A DNA stretch of 64,000 bases, from assembly GCA_947175635.1 (NCBI GenBank), contig CAMWNM010000001.1:61725-125724 (forward strand). Direction: 5' to 3'. Below the pieces are notes generated by a model. It did no database searches and was not told the origin of the DNA. It saw only the letters and a list, made by a program, of their open reading frames with translations. A program made the position numbers and the translations under genes. Positions 9,119 to 18,317 of this stretch are shown one piece after another (the first letter of the stretch is position 1; each line of letters opens with the position of its first letter). The stretch comes from an uncultured Bacteroidales bacterium. Its GTDB lineage: Bacteria > Bacteroidota > Bacteroidia > Bacteroidales > P3.

Positions 9119-10393
9119 ATGTTGCAGTTACAGGTTATCCGCGAAAATCCGCAGGAAGTGATCGCGGCACTGAAGAAAAAGCATTACGCACCCGCCGAAG
9201 AAAACATAAACGCCATATTGAGACTGGATGCCGAAAAACGTTCCGTTCAGCAGGAATTGGAATCGGTGTTGCAGGAAGTGAACCGCATCTCCAAAGAAAT
9301 CGGTCTGCTTTTCAAGCAAGGCGAAAAAGAAAAGGCCGATGCCCTCAAGGATCAGACCGCCAGCCTGAAGGAGCGCAACAAAGATCTTTCGGCCAAGGTG
9401 TCCGAACTGGAGGAAAAGATACAGAACCTGCTTTACAGCATCCCCAACACGCCTCACGCCTCGGTGCCGGAAGGCCGGGACGCGGCCGAAAACGTGATAG
9501 AAAGACAGGTGGGCCAGATAGACCATCTGCCCGCCGACGCGCTTCCCCATTGGGAGATAGCCTCCAGATACGACATAATCGATTTCGAGTTGGGCAACAA
9601 GATTACCGGTGCCGGCTTTCCCGTTTACAAAGGCAAAGGAGCCCGTCTGCAGCGTGCCCTGATCAACTTTTTCCTTGACCGCGCCGTAGAAGCCGGCTAC
9701 CTTGAGATAGAACCCCCCCTGATGATCAACGAGGCCTCCGGCTACGGAACCGGTCAGTTGCCGGACAAGGATGCCCAGATGTACCAGGTGGGCCTCGACA
9801 ACTATTACCTCATTCCCACCGCCGAAGTGCCCGTCACCAACCTCTACCGCGACTGTCTTTTGCAGGAGAAAGACCTTCCGGTCAAGAACTGCGCCTATTC
9901 GGCCTGTTTCAGACGCGAAGCCGGTTCGTACGGCAAAGATGTGCGCGGCCTGAACCGTCTGCACCAGTTCGACAAGGTGGAGATCGTGCGTATCGAAAAG
10001 CCCGAGGATTCCTATCAGGTGCTGGAGGAAATGTGCCGGCATGTGGGCAAGCTTCTGGAAGATCTGGAGCTGACCTACCGTGTGGTAAGGCTTTGCGGGG
10101 GCGATATCAGCTTTACTTCCGCCCTCACTTTCGACTTTGAGGTGTATAGCGCGGCCCAGCAGCGTTGGCTCGAAGTAAGTTCGGTATCCAATTTTGAAAC
10201 CTATCAGGCCAACCGTCTGCATCTTCGTTACAAAAACGCCGAAGGCAAGACCCGGTTGCTGCATACCCTCAACGGCAGTGCCATCGCCCTTCCGCGCGTA
10301 GTGGCCGCCTTGCTCGAAAACCATCAGTGTGCCGAAGGCGTCCGTATGCCCAAGGCCTTGCAGCCCTATACCGGTTTCGAACTGCTCAATTAA
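9119..10393 (+). CDS. serS: seryl-tRNA synthetase
   Basis: 424 residues, the usual length. The true start is ATG at 9119 (MLQLQVIRENPQEVIAALKK); the frame stays open far upstream but that part overlaps the divergent pyrE. Residues about 30-105 form the tRNA-binding coiled-coil arm. The class II core follows, with motif 2 around FRREAGSYGKDVRGL and motif 3 near LHTLNGSAIALPRVVAALLE, plus the serine/ATP pocket IPTAEVPVTNLYRD. It charges tRNA-Ser (and tRNA-Sec where present) in the cytoplasm. The TPR gene starts 25 nt after its stop. Confidence 0.98.
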   Translation: MLQLQVIRENPQEVIAALKKKHYAPAEENINAILRLDAEKRSVQQELESVLQEVNRISKEIGLLFKQGEKEKADALKDQTASLKERNKDLSAKVSELEEKIQNLLYSIPNTPHASVPEGRDAAENVIERQVGQIDHLPADALPHWEIASRYDIIDFELGNKITGAGFPVYKGKGARLQRALINFFLDRAVEAGYLEIEPPLMINEASGYGTGQLPDKDAQMYQVGLDNYYLIPTAEVPVTNLYRDCLLQEKDLPVKNCAYSACFRREAGSYGKDVRGLNRLHQFDKVEIVRIEKPEDSYQVLEEMCRHVGKLLEDLELTYRVVRLCGGDISFTSALTFDFEVYSAAQQRWLEVSSVSNFETYQANRLHLRYKNAEGKTRLLHTLNGSAIALPRVVAALLENHQCAEGVRMPKALQPYTGFELLN

Positions 10394-10418
10394 AGCCGAA
10401 AGGAACGTCCGGCCTACG

Positions 10419-12431
10419 ATGAAAAGACATCTCAGGAAACACCTCGTCCTAAGCCTTCTCTGTTTGCTTTCGTTCCTTTGGGGACCGGTTTCCTTGCAAG
10501 GGCAGGAGGCGGGCGTGCAGAACCGTCTGCAATTGGCCGGGCGTTTTCTGGAAGCAGGGGAGGCCGAAAAGGCCCTCACGATCTATCGCGATCTGTACAA
10601 GGAAGCGCCGGAAGAATTTGTTTACCGCCAGTACATAAACTGTTTGCAGGTGTTGGCCGATTACGGTCAGGCCGAAAAAATCATCCGCAAACGCATCTCT
10701 TCGTCTCCGGCGCCGCTTCTGCTCAAGGTGGATCTGGCCGCCAATTTCATCAAGGCCGGGCAAACCAAGAAAGCCGAAACCGTTTTTAAGGAAATTGCCG
10801 AGAATACCGACTTTTCGCGCGCCGGCGTTTCGGTGCAGGAACTGGCGCAGGATATCGTAACGAAAACAGGTCGTTACGATGTGGCCATCGCCGTGTATCA
10901 AAAAGCGAGGAACGAAGAATGCGGCAACGAGGCGGATATTGCCTGCCGTCTGGCCTACGCCGCTTCTTTGGCCGATATGTACCGTCTTGGCGGTCTCTAC
11001 GATCCCATGCTGGACGAATACCTTTACCTCTTGCAGCACGACCCTTCGCAGCACGACCGTGTGTATGCCGACCTGCAGGCTTTGCTTGCCTCCTCTGTTT
11101 CGGATCCGCACGCCGGCGGCAGAACGCTCGGGAATATCAAACGGTTGCTTGCCCGTCGCCTGCAGCAACAGGCCGACATCCCCGCGGTGCAGGAAATGCT
11201 GATATGGGTGCTTTTGCAGGAAAAGGATTTTGAACAGGCGTTGGTGCAGGCGCGCGCCTTTAGCCGCCGTTTTTCGGACGGCGGCGAAAAATGGCTCGGA
11301 ACTATCCGCATAACGGCCCAAAACGGCCGTCTTGCACTTGCCGCCGACCAGTATGAAGATTTTCTGGCCCGCAGCTCCGAGCCATTTTGGGGCATTCCGC
11401 CCCAAAAGGCGCGCGCCTGCCGTATCGAACTGCTCCACCTGTATTTTTCCCGTCTGGAAACGCAGGGCAGTAAGGATATGGCGGCCGCCAACAGACTCAA
11501 GGATTCCTATAAGGGCCTGCTGGCCGAACTGGGGCGCGACCCCGAGAGTTTCGGCATGTATCGCAATCTGGCCAAGATATATGCCTACTACCTCCACGAA
11601 AAAGACAGTGCGCGGTTGTTGATAGAAAACGCACTCGGGAAGAGTCCGTTTTCGGCTTCGCAGAAAGCCGAACTCAAGATAGATCTGGCCGATATCCTGC
11701 TTTACTACAATAAGGTGTGGGATGCCACCCTGCTTTACAGTCAGGTGGAAAAAGACTTCAAGCAAGATGCCGTTGGCTTTTACGCCAAGTTGCAGAACGC
11801 CCGGCTCTCCTACTATATCGGTGAATTCGAATGGGCCAAAAGCCAGCTCGATGTGCTTAAAGCCGCCACCTCCAAGCTGATAGCCAACGACGCCATGGCA
11901 CTTTCCCTGTTGATAAAAGACGGCATGAATCCCGACAGTGCCTACGACGGTCTGGCGCTTGTGGCCCGGGCCGACCTTTTGGTATACCGCCATCTGTACC
12001 GGCCGGCGCAGGAACTTCTGGATCAGGTGTTGACCATGCCTTTGGAAGGCGCTCTCTTCGATGAGGTATATTACAGAAAGGCCCGTATATGTCTTCAGAC
12101 GGACTCGGTAGAGGGCTGTCTTTACTGGCTCAGGAAGGTGTACGAAGGAGAGGAATACGACTTGCTTACCGATGAGGCGCTGTTTGCGGCCGCTTCGCTT
12201 TTGCAGCTGCGGGCGGGTTTTGCGGTGGATGCCGCCACCGGTTATGCGGACCATTTCCGCTTCCCGGAACCGGATTCGCCCCTGTTCGCCGCCCGGACCC
12301 GGGAAGAGAAAGAACAAGATAAAGAAGCCGCCATGCTTCTCTATCGACGTCTTTTTGTGGATTATCAATCCTCCTCGCTCGCGCCCCTGGCGCGGCAACG
12401 CTATCGTGTTTTGCGGGGAGACGGTATATAG
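10419..12431 (+). CDS. exported tetratricopeptide-repeat protein
   Basis: 670 residues with start chosen at ATG 10419 (MKRHLRKHLVLSLLCLLSFL), which gives a clean signal peptide ending near SLQGQ; the frame extends upstream only inside serS. The protein is helical with repeated TPR-like units, clearest near the N-terminus (LAGRFLEAGEAEKALTIYRD; FIKAGQTKKAETVFKEIA) and again at about residues 430-560 and 590-670 (AMLLYRRLFVDYQSSSLAPLA). It probably acts in the periplasm as a protein-protein scaffold; no partner can be inferred with confidence. Location between serS and rsmA is the only context. Confidence 0.85.
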   Translation: MKRHLRKHLVLSLLCLLSFLWGPVSLQGQEAGVQNRLQLAGRFLEAGEAEKALTIYRDLYKEAPEEFVYRQYINCLQVLADYGQAEKIIRKRISSSPAPLLLKVDLAANFIKAGQTKKAETVFKEIAENTDFSRAGVSVQELAQDIVTKTGRYDVAIAVYQKARNEECGNEADIACRLAYAASLADMYRLGGLYDPMLDEYLYLLQHDPSQHDRVYADLQALLASSVSDPHAGGRTLGNIKRLLARRLQQQADIPAVQEMLIWVLLQEKDFEQALVQARAFSRRFSDGGEKWLGTIRITAQNGRLALAADQYEDFLARSSEPFWGIPPQKARACRIELLHLYFSRLETQGSKDMAAANRLKDSYKGLLAELGRDPESFGMYRNLAKIYAYYLHEKDSARLLIENALGKSPFSASQKAELKIDLADILLYYNKVWDATLLYSQVEKDFKQDAVGFYAKLQNARLSYYIGEFEWAKSQLDVLKAATSKLIANDAMALSLLIKDGMNPDSAYDGLALVARADLLVYRHLYRPAQELLDQVLTMPLEGALFDEVYYRKARICLQTDSVEGCLYWLRKVYEGEEYDLLTDEALFAAASLLQLRAGFAVDAATGYADHFRFPEPDSPLFAARTREEKEQDKEAAMLLYRRLFVDYQSSSLAPLARQRYRVLRGDGI

Positions 12432-12473
12432 GCGGTCGCTAATCCGCCATTTCCATTCAAAACTTGCAAGAAA

Positions 12474-13379
12474 ATGAAACCCGGATACAAAGGAAACAGA
12501 GGCAAGGTAAGGGCTAAGAAGAGTTTGGGGCAACACTTCCTCAGAAGCACAGACATCGCCCGTGTGATTGCCCGGTGCGTACACGCTTCCTATACACCCG
12601 CCCTGATGCCCGACGGCAGTCTGGATCGTTTGGCCGCAGGCAGCCTGAGCCACGATGCCTCGCCGTTCGCATCTTCCGGAGAGCGTGTCAATGTGTTGGA
12701 AATAGGCCCCGGCATGGGTGTCTTAAGTGCCTGTCTGTGGGAAGACGCCTCCCTGAATGTGAACTTGGTGGAAATCGATGCCGAATCGGTGGTATATCTC
12801 GCCTCGCATTTTCCCCAAAGAGTGGATAAAGGCAAATTGATTCCGGCCGATTTTCTCAAAATGGATCTCGACTCGCTTTTCAACGGGGAAGAGTTCATCC
12901 TGGCCGGTAACTTCCCCTACAATATTTCCAATCTGATACTGTTCCGCGTATTGGAAAACAGGCATCGCATACCTTTGGTTACCGGTATGTTCCAGAAAGA
13001 AGTGGGAGAGAGGGTGTGCGCCGCACCGGGAAAGAAAGCCTACGGTATCCTGAGCGTGCTTTTGCAGGCTTTTTACCATACCGAATATCTCTTTACCGTT
13101 GAGCCGCAGGAATTTTCGCCCCCGCCTCAGGTGCGTTCCTGCGTGATCCGCTTGATCAGGAACGACAGGGATAGGCTGGGCTGCGATGAAAAGCTTTTCA
13201 CCGCTTTGGTGAAGAAATCCTTCAACCAGCGCCGCAAGACCTTGCGCAACGCGCTCAAGACCTTGGAGGAAGAAAGCGGAATCGCCTTGAGCCGTCTGCC
13301 GCAGGAACTGTTAGGCAAACGGGCCGAAGAACTGAGCGTGGAAGACTATGTGGCGCTTACCTTATGCTGTCAGCCGTAG
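12474..13379 (+). CDS. rsmA: 16S rRNA dimethyladenosine transferase RsmA/KsgA, with an extra loop
   Basis: 301 residues. It dimethylates two adjacent adenines near the 3' end of 16S rRNA. The N-terminus AKKSLGQHFLRSTDIARVI is the KsgA signature, the SAM motif is VLEIGPGMGVLS, and the catalytic NLPY-type motif is present as NFPYNISN. The C-terminal domain ends KSFNQRRKTLRNALK and beyond. Between the N-terminal motif and the SAM motif there is an insertion of about 28 residues (roughly residues 40-67, with GSLDRLAAGSLSHDASPF) that ordinary KsgA proteins of about 260-275 residues lack. It ends 8 nt from the convergent nspC. Confidence 0.95.
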   Translation: MKPGYKGNRGKVRAKKSLGQHFLRSTDIARVIARCVHASYTPALMPDGSLDRLAAGSLSHDASPFASSGERVNVLEIGPGMGVLSACLWEDASLNVNLVEIDAESVVYLASHFPQRVDKGKLIPADFLKMDLDSLFNGEEFILAGNFPYNISNLILFRVLENRHRIPLVTGMFQKEVGERVCAAPGKKAYGILSVLLQAFYHTEYLFTVEPQEFSPPPQVRSCVIRLIRNDRDRLGCDEKLFTALVKKSFNQRRKTLRNALKTLEEESGIALSRLPQELLGKRAEELSVEDYVALTLCCQP

Positions 13380-13387
13380 GGATTTTT

Positions 13388-14593
13388 CTACGACAGCCGT
13401 GATTTGAAATCCCCGTATCCGAAGTCGCGGCGGTACACTACCTCGTTGCCTTGCACGATACACAGCGAAGGATGCCTTACCCCGTTGAAAGTGGTGGTTT
13501 TCACAAAGGTGTAGTGAATCATGTCGTAGAACAGCAGCAAGCGGCCGGCCTCGACTTCTTCTTCAAAAATCCAGTCGCCCATGAAATCGCCCGACAGGCA
13601 GCTGTTTCCGCCCAGACGGTAACGGAAACCGTGATTCCGGGGGGATGTGCCGTTGGCTGCGGCCGCTCCGTAGATTCCGGGCATATAGGGCTGTTCCAGA
13701 CAGTCGGGCATGTGGGCGGTAAACGAAACGTTCATGATCGCCACCGGAGTACCGCCGTTGGCCACCACATCTTCCACACGGGCCAGAAGATAGCCGGTTT
13801 CCCATACAAAAGCCGCGCCCGGCTCCAGAATCACGTGCAGGTGCGGCCATTTCTGGCGAAATTCGCTCAGACGCCGTTTCAGTTTTTCCACATCATAGCC
13901 TTTGCGTGTCATCAGGTGTCCGCCGCCGAAATTGACCCATTTGAGCCGTGGAAGATAGGCAGAAAACTTTTCTTCAAAACGGTTTATGAGGTTGCATGAG
14001 GCTTCGGCATCCGACTCGCAGAGCGCATGGCAGTGAAAACCTTCCAATTCCGGGGGAAGATCGCCCACCGCGGGCAGATCGCAGAGCCGCACGCCCAAAC
14101 GGGAACCGGGCACACAGGGATTGTAAAGATCCACCCCCACCGAAGAAAGTTCCGGATTTACGCGCAAGCCCAAAGAAACAGAACGGTTGGCCGCCCTGGC
14201 CGCCTCGGAAAAACGGTTGAACTGGTGTAGGGAGTTGAATGTGAGGTGATGGCTGAGGGAGGCGATCTCCTCGATTTCTTCATCGGTATAGGTTACCGCA
14301 TAGGTATAGGCGGGCTTTCCCATTTCTTCCAAAGCCAGCCGCGCCTCCCAGAGCGAACTTGCCGTAGCTTGGCAAAATCCGGCTTCGTTGAGCGTGGCGA
14401 ACGCGCTCCACATCGAAAAACCTTTCAGGGCCAGAATGATCTCCACGCCCGTTTCATCGGCCACATTCCGGATCAGGGAAAGGTTTTTCCGGAGCAGATC
14501 CTGATCGAGAACGAAGCACGGATTGGGCAGTTTTTCCAATAACGCCGGACTGAGCGGAAAGGAACTTTTTGTGGGAGAAAGCGTTTTTTGCAT
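13388..14593 (-). CDS. nspC: carboxynorspermidine / carboxyspermidine decarboxylase
   Basis: 401 residues, a PLP enzyme of the alanine-racemase fold (fold type III) that makes norspermidine or spermidine from the carboxy-polyamine. The PLP lysine is Lys57 in ILALKGFSMWSAF. Other family blocks are NPCFVLDQDLLRKNL, LRVNPELSSVGVDLYNPCVPGSRLG, FHCHALCESDAEA, WVNFGGGHLMTRKGYD, ILEPGAAFVWETGYL and GNSCLSGDFMGDW. The partner dehydrogenase is not in the window. A -7-like element is 48 nt upstream, so it may have its own promoter although it lies downstream of the helicase gene on the same strand. Confidence 0.95.
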   Translation of the reverse strand: MQKTLSPTKSSFPLSPALLEKLPNPCFVLDQDLLRKNLSLIRNVADETGVEIILALKGFSMWSAFATLNEAGFCQATASSLWEARLALEEMGKPAYTYAVTYTDEEIEEIASLSHHLTFNSLHQFNRFSEAARAANRSVSLGLRVNPELSSVGVDLYNPCVPGSRLGVRLCDLPAVGDLPPELEGFHCHALCESDAEASCNLINRFEEKFSAYLPRLKWVNFGGGHLMTRKGYDVEKLKRRLSEFRQKWPHLHVILEPGAAFVWETGYLLARVEDVVANGGTPVAIMNVSFTAHMPDCLEQPYMPGIYGAAAANGTSPRNHGFRYRLGGNSCLSGDFMGDWIFEEEVEAGRLLLFYDMIHYTFVKTTTFNGVRHPSLCIVQGNEVVYRRDFGYGDFKSRLS

Positions 14594-14640
14594 ACCGGTT
14601 CTATTTCATGCCGTTGCGCGCAACAGCCGGATTCGACTCG

Positions 14641-14648
14641 CAAAAATA
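14641..14648 (-). promoter_or_regulatory. candidate -7 element for nspC
   Basis: The minus strand reads TATTTTTG, a full -7 consensus, 48 nt before the nspC start in the 66-base gap after the helicase gene. No TTTG at the expected -33 distance. Confidence 0.35.
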
Positions 14649-14659
14649 GCCAGATTCGC

Positions 14660-16099
14660 CTAATTCCCTTTCTCTTCTGTGGCAAAAAATTTATCGGAGA
14701 AATTGAGCAGATACGCTTTTTCCACGGTTCGGGTCAGTGCCGTGTAGAGCCAGCGAAGATATTCGGTATCAAACATTTCATCGGTAAAATAGCCTTGTTC
14801 TATGAACACGCAGGGCCATTGTCCGCCTTGGGTCTTATGGCAGGTGAGTGCGTAGGCGTATTTTACCTGAAGGGCGTTGAAATAGGGGTTCTTGCGCACT
14901 TCTTCCATGCGCCGGGCCTTGGTGGGCAGATGGGCATAGTCGGCCAGCACTTCCTCAAACAAAAGCCGGATTCGGGAATAGGGCAGGGCGGCGGCATCCG
15001 CTTGCAGGGCATCCAGCATGATCTTCAGTTCCAAAGGCGGTTCTTCGGGATAATCCACCAGCCGCGCCTCTATATCGGCAAACCGCAGTCCGTACATTTC
15101 TTCCCGCCGCTTCACTTTCAGCACTTCGACCATATCGCCGTTGGCGATAAACCCTGCCTTGGAGGTGGCCGGCAGCCAATAGTAATTGTTTTTGAGCACC
15201 ATCAGGAGCTCTCCGGCCGCGATTTCGCCCTCATGGCCGAAAATCCGCGCCCGGATCTCGTTGTTGAACATATTGGCCCGTTTGTTGGAGCGGGTGATGA
15301 ACACGATCTCTTCCCTTTCCCGTCTGCCGTATTCGTTCTGCAGCACTTCTTCCAGATCTTCGCCGTTTAAACGGGCAAGGTCTTTCCTGAATACGGACTG
15401 CCGCAGGTTGAACAGCGGCAAACCGATATTCCCGTCGGCGATACGGCGGCGGAGTGCGGTGGCGTTATCCAATACCGACGAATCTTTTGCCTGACGGAGC
15501 ACCTCTTCCAGACGGAAAAACATAAATTCGAACGGGAAGGCCGACCGTAGATAATCGGGTTCCAAGGCCGGGCTGTAGGGGGAACCTACGGGCGGCAGCT
15601 GCGCCGTATCGCCTGAAAGCAATACGCGGCATCGGTAGCCGGTGCCCACATAGCGGAAAAGGTCGTCCAGGAGCGATGCTTCCTCTCCCAACATGGAGGC
15701 TTCGTCCACGATGTAGAGCGTGTTGCGGGAACGGTTGTGGCGCAGGGTTGTCCTTACCTGTCCTTCTTCGGAGGCCTGGGAGTAGTAAATCTGCTTGTGG
15801 ATCGTATAGGCGGGGGCTCCCGCATGGGCGGCCAGAACCTTTGCCGCCCGTCCTGTGGGCGCCAGCAATACGGGAGTGATGTTGAGGTGGGGCAAGGCTT
15901 TCACCAGAGCCCCGATAACCGAGGTCTTGCCCGTTCCCGCATAGCCCTGCAAAACAAAACCCACCTCCAACCGGAAACTGATGATGAAGGCGCTGAGCGC
16001 TTTCACCAGTTCCCTTTGGCCGCAGGTGGGCGAGAAAGGCAGGTAGGAGAGAATAAGGTTTTCTATTTCGCGCGTGCCAAATTTTCCTGCCATTTCCAC
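14660..16099 (-). CDS. RecD-like superfamily 1 DNA helicase
   Basis: 479 residues. Walker A is GYAGTGKTSV (about residue 53), motif Ia APTGRAAKVLA, Walker B YIVDEASM and motif III LLSGDTAQLPPVG. A UvrD_C_2-type C-terminal domain carries YALTCHKTQGGQWPCVFIEQ and LYTALTRTVEKAYLL. This is the AAA_30/UvrD_C_2 architecture of small RecD2-like helicases common in Bacteroidota, likely in DNA repair. It lacks the N-terminal extension of full RecD2. The start at 16099 (or the Met two codons on, 16093) lies inside the end of galE, a 31-37 nt overlap, so translation is probably coupled. Confidence 0.92.
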   Translation of the reverse strand: MEMAGKFGTREIENLILSYLPFSPTCGQRELVKALSAFIISFRLEVGFVLQGYAGTGKTSVIGALVKALPHLNITPVLLAPTGRAAKVLAAHAGAPAYTIHKQIYYSQASEEGQVRTTLRHNRSRNTLYIVDEASMLGEEASLLDDLFRYVGTGYRCRVLLSGDTAQLPPVGSPYSPALEPDYLRSAFPFEFMFFRLEEVLRQAKDSSVLDNATALRRRIADGNIGLPLFNLRQSVFRKDLARLNGEDLEEVLQNEYGRREREEIVFITRSNKRANMFNNEIRARIFGHEGEIAAGELLMVLKNNYYWLPATSKAGFIANGDMVEVLKVKRREEMYGLRFADIEARLVDYPEEPPLELKIMLDALQADAAALPYSRIRLLFEEVLADYAHLPTKARRMEEVRKNPYFNALQVKYAYALTCHKTQGGQWPCVFIEQGYFTDEMFDTEYLRWLYTALTRTVEKAYLLNFSDKFFATEEKGN

Positions 16100-17094
16100 G
16101 CGCTCGATGTCATTTGGTCAAGGTCCCGACAGGCTTTCCATCCCAACAGCCGGGAGGCTTTGGACGTATCGGCCCAGATTTGGGTGATGTCGCCTTGGCG
16201 GCGTTCTTTTATTTCGTAGTTCACTTTTTTGCCGGTGGCCCGTTCAAAACTTTGAATCACTTCCAGCACCGAATATCCGCGGCCCGTTCCCACGTTGAAG
16301 AAATCCATGCCCGAAAAACCGGGTTTGCCGAGGTATTCCATGGCCGCCACATGGGCTTCGGCCAGGTCGCTTACATGGATGTAGTCGCGCACGGGAGTGC
16401 CGTCGGGTGTGGGGTAGTCGTGGCCGAACACCTGCAAGGCCGGGCGTAGACCGGCCACAGACTGCGTGATATACGGCATCAGATTGGCCGGAACACCGTT
16501 GGGAAGTTCTCCTATGAGGGCCGATTCGTGTGCGCCGATAGGATTGAAATAACGCAAGGCAAGGAATTTCCACTCCTGGGAGGCTTTTACCGTGTCCGAA
16601 AGGATATCCTCGCAGATGCGTTTGGTATTGCCGTAAGGACTCATGGCCTCCAGGCGCGGCGTATCTTCGGTTACCGGCAGTCTTTCGGGCTGCCCGTACA
16701 CGGTGCAGGAGGAAGAGAAGACCAATTTCCTGCATCCCACGGCTTCCATGCCTTCCAATACATACAGCAGGGCGTCGATATTGTTGCGGTAATAATGCAG
16801 CGGCTTGTGTACGGATTCGTTCACGGCTTTGGCGGCCGCGAAATGAATTACCGCACCGGCGTCGGCGTGGATGTTGAAAAAGCGCAGGCAGGCCGTTCTG
16901 TCGCTTAAATCCAACACCTCCAGTACGGGCGTTTCTCCCGTTATCCTGCCGATACGGTCGGCCACCGAGGCGGAGGAATTGGAAAGGTTGTCGGCAATCA
17001 CCACCTCGTAGCCCCGTTGCTGCAATTCCACCACGGTATGGGAACCGATGTATCCCAGACCGCCGGTCACGATGATTTTTTTGGGCTTGGCCAT
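16063..17094 (-). CDS. galE: UDP-glucose 4-epimerase
   Basis: 343 residues, short-chain dehydrogenase fold. NAD motif VTGGLGYIGSHTVVEL, the catalytic SSSCTVYG segment and the YxxxK pair in SPYGNTK are all present, followed by RYFNPIGAH and the substrate domain (RDYIHVSDLAEAHVAA). It interconverts UDP-glucose and UDP-galactose (possibly the N-acetyl forms), feeding surface glycan synthesis. It starts 6 nt after the first ompH gene and overlaps the helicase gene, in the middle of the long minus-strand cluster. Confidence 0.97.
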   Translation of the reverse strand: MAKPKKIIVTGGLGYIGSHTVVELQQRGYEVVIADNLSNSSASVADRIGRITGETPVLEVLDLSDRTACLRFFNIHADAGAVIHFAAAKAVNESVHKPLHYYRNNIDALLYVLEGMEAVGCRKLVFSSSCTVYGQPERLPVTEDTPRLEAMSPYGNTKRICEDILSDTVKASQEWKFLALRYFNPIGAHESALIGELPNGVPANLMPYITQSVAGLRPALQVFGHDYPTPDGTPVRDYIHVSDLAEAHVAAMEYLGKPGFSGMDFFNVGTGRGYSVLEVIQSFERATGKKVNYEIKERRQGDITQIWADTSKASRLLGWKACRDLDQMTSSAWKWQENLARAK

Positions 17095-17100
17095 GGGACT

Positions 17101-17637
17101 TTAGAAAGTTTTGTTTACCGGTACGTCGGGCAAGCCGAGTTTTTTCTTAACCAAAGACATTACGTCGTTGGATTCCGAACCGGCAAAAAGAGTGGCGTTG
17201 CTTGAATCGAGGATGTAGGCGAACTTTCCCTCACGCGCCACGGCTTCGATGGCGTTCTTCACTTTTTCCGAGATAGGTTCGAGCAGTTCGTTGGTACGTT
17301 GCTTGTAATCTTCTTCCGCCTGTTGCATGAATTCCTGGATACGCACTTGCATATCGTTGATTTCCTTTGCTTTTGTTTGCTTAATCAAATCCGACCACTG
17401 GCTCTGGTTGTTTTGAAATTCGGCGTATTTGTTCTGAAATTCGGCCTGCATGGTGGCGATGTTGTCTTCCAGTTCCTTGCCGTAAGTCTGCAACTGGCGT
17501 TGTATCGAATCCATTTCGGGCATCATCTGCATCAACTCCATCGTGTTGACGTGTCCCATTTTTCCTTGTGCCTTCACACTGCCGCTGAATCCCGACAACA
17601 TCAACACCGCTGTCAGGGCTACCAAAATCTGTTTCAT
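17101..17637 (-). CDS. periplasmic chaperone OmpH/Skp family, copy nearer galE
   Basis: 178 residues. Signal peptide MKQILVALTAVLMLSGFSGSVKA, then GKMGHVNTMELMQMMPEMDS (the conserved strand before the helical arms), a long Gln/Glu-rich coiled coil at about residues 45-125, and the closing strand FAYILDSSNATLFAG. Skp trimers hold unfolded outer-membrane proteins in the periplasm. Two skp genes after bamA is the standard Bacteroidota arrangement, with this one the more distal. Confidence 0.93.
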   Translation of the reverse strand: MKQILVALTAVLMLSGFSGSVKAQGKMGHVNTMELMQMMPEMDSIQRQLQTYGKELEDNIATMQAEFQNKYAEFQNNQSQWSDLIKQTKAKEINDMQVRIQEFMQQAEEDYKQRTNELLEPISEKVKNAIEAVAREGKFAYILDSSNATLFAGSESNDVMSLVKKKLGLPDVPVNKTF

Positions 17638-17695
17638 CTCTCTATTAAAAATTAAAGCCTTCAGGCTAAGTTAACAATGAATTACGCAAGGCCCG

Positions 17696-18238
17696 CTATT
17701 CGGTCTTGCCGCTGTTGATCGTTCCCGGCTCGTAACCCATGTCTTTGAGTACATCGTTGCTGATGTCGTTGCGCGGGTCGGCATACATGATGCCGGTGTT
17801 GTCGGCACGGTCGAAAACGAATACGAACTGTTTCTGTTTGGCGCGTTTTTCTATGGCCGTATAAATCTTGTCCTGTATGGGTTGGATAAGCTCCTGACGG
17901 CGTTTGTAAAGGTCGCCGTCAACGCCGAATCTTTTCTTCTGCAAGTCTTTGGCAGCCTTCTCTTTGGTCACGATTTCGTTCTCGCGGCGGTTTTTCATGT
18001 CTTGCGTCAGCAGGGGCGCGTCATTTTGAAACTGTTTGTAGAGGGCATCGATTTCGGCAAACTTGGATTCGATTTCCTTCTGCCATTCTATCGAAAGCTT
18101 GTCTATTTCTTCCTGCGCGTTCACAAATTCGGGTATATTCTGCAAAATATACTCGGTGTTGACGTAAGCGTATTTCTGCGCATGGGCGGACAATCCCAAC
18201 GCAAGCGCAAAAACAATGGCCAATGCAATCTTTTTCAT
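17696..18238 (-). CDS. periplasmic chaperone OmpH/Skp family, copy nearer bamA
   Basis: 180 residues from the ATG at 18238 (MKKIALAIVFALALGLSAHA, a clean signal peptide). The frame is open further upstream but only into the bamA end. Mature start QKYAYVNTEYILQNIPEF, coiled-coil arms at about residues 45-130, and the closing strand FVFVFDRADNTGIMYADP. It probably delivers unfolded barrels to BamA encoded 79 nt upstream. It is only distantly similar to the second copy, so the two may serve different clients. Confidence 0.93.
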   Translation of the reverse strand: MKKIALAIVFALALGLSAHAQKYAYVNTEYILQNIPEFVNAQEEIDKLSIEWQKEIESKFAEIDALYKQFQNDAPLLTQDMKNRRENEIVTKEKAAKDLQKKRFGVDGDLYKRRQELIQPIQDKIYTAIEKRAKQKQFVFVFDRADNTGIMYADPRNDISNDVLKDMGYEPGTINSGKTE

Positions 18239-18317
18239 ATTGTCTCCTTTCTTGGAGCGGAACCCCGCCCCGATTAAAATCAAACTCCCTTTTCCCTGCA
18301 AATAGTATGCCGAACTT

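Noticed and set aside
9128..12653. Long minus-strand frames opposite serS and the TPR gene
   Set aside because: No family motifs, while the plus strand gives SerRS motifs and a TPR protein with signal peptide.
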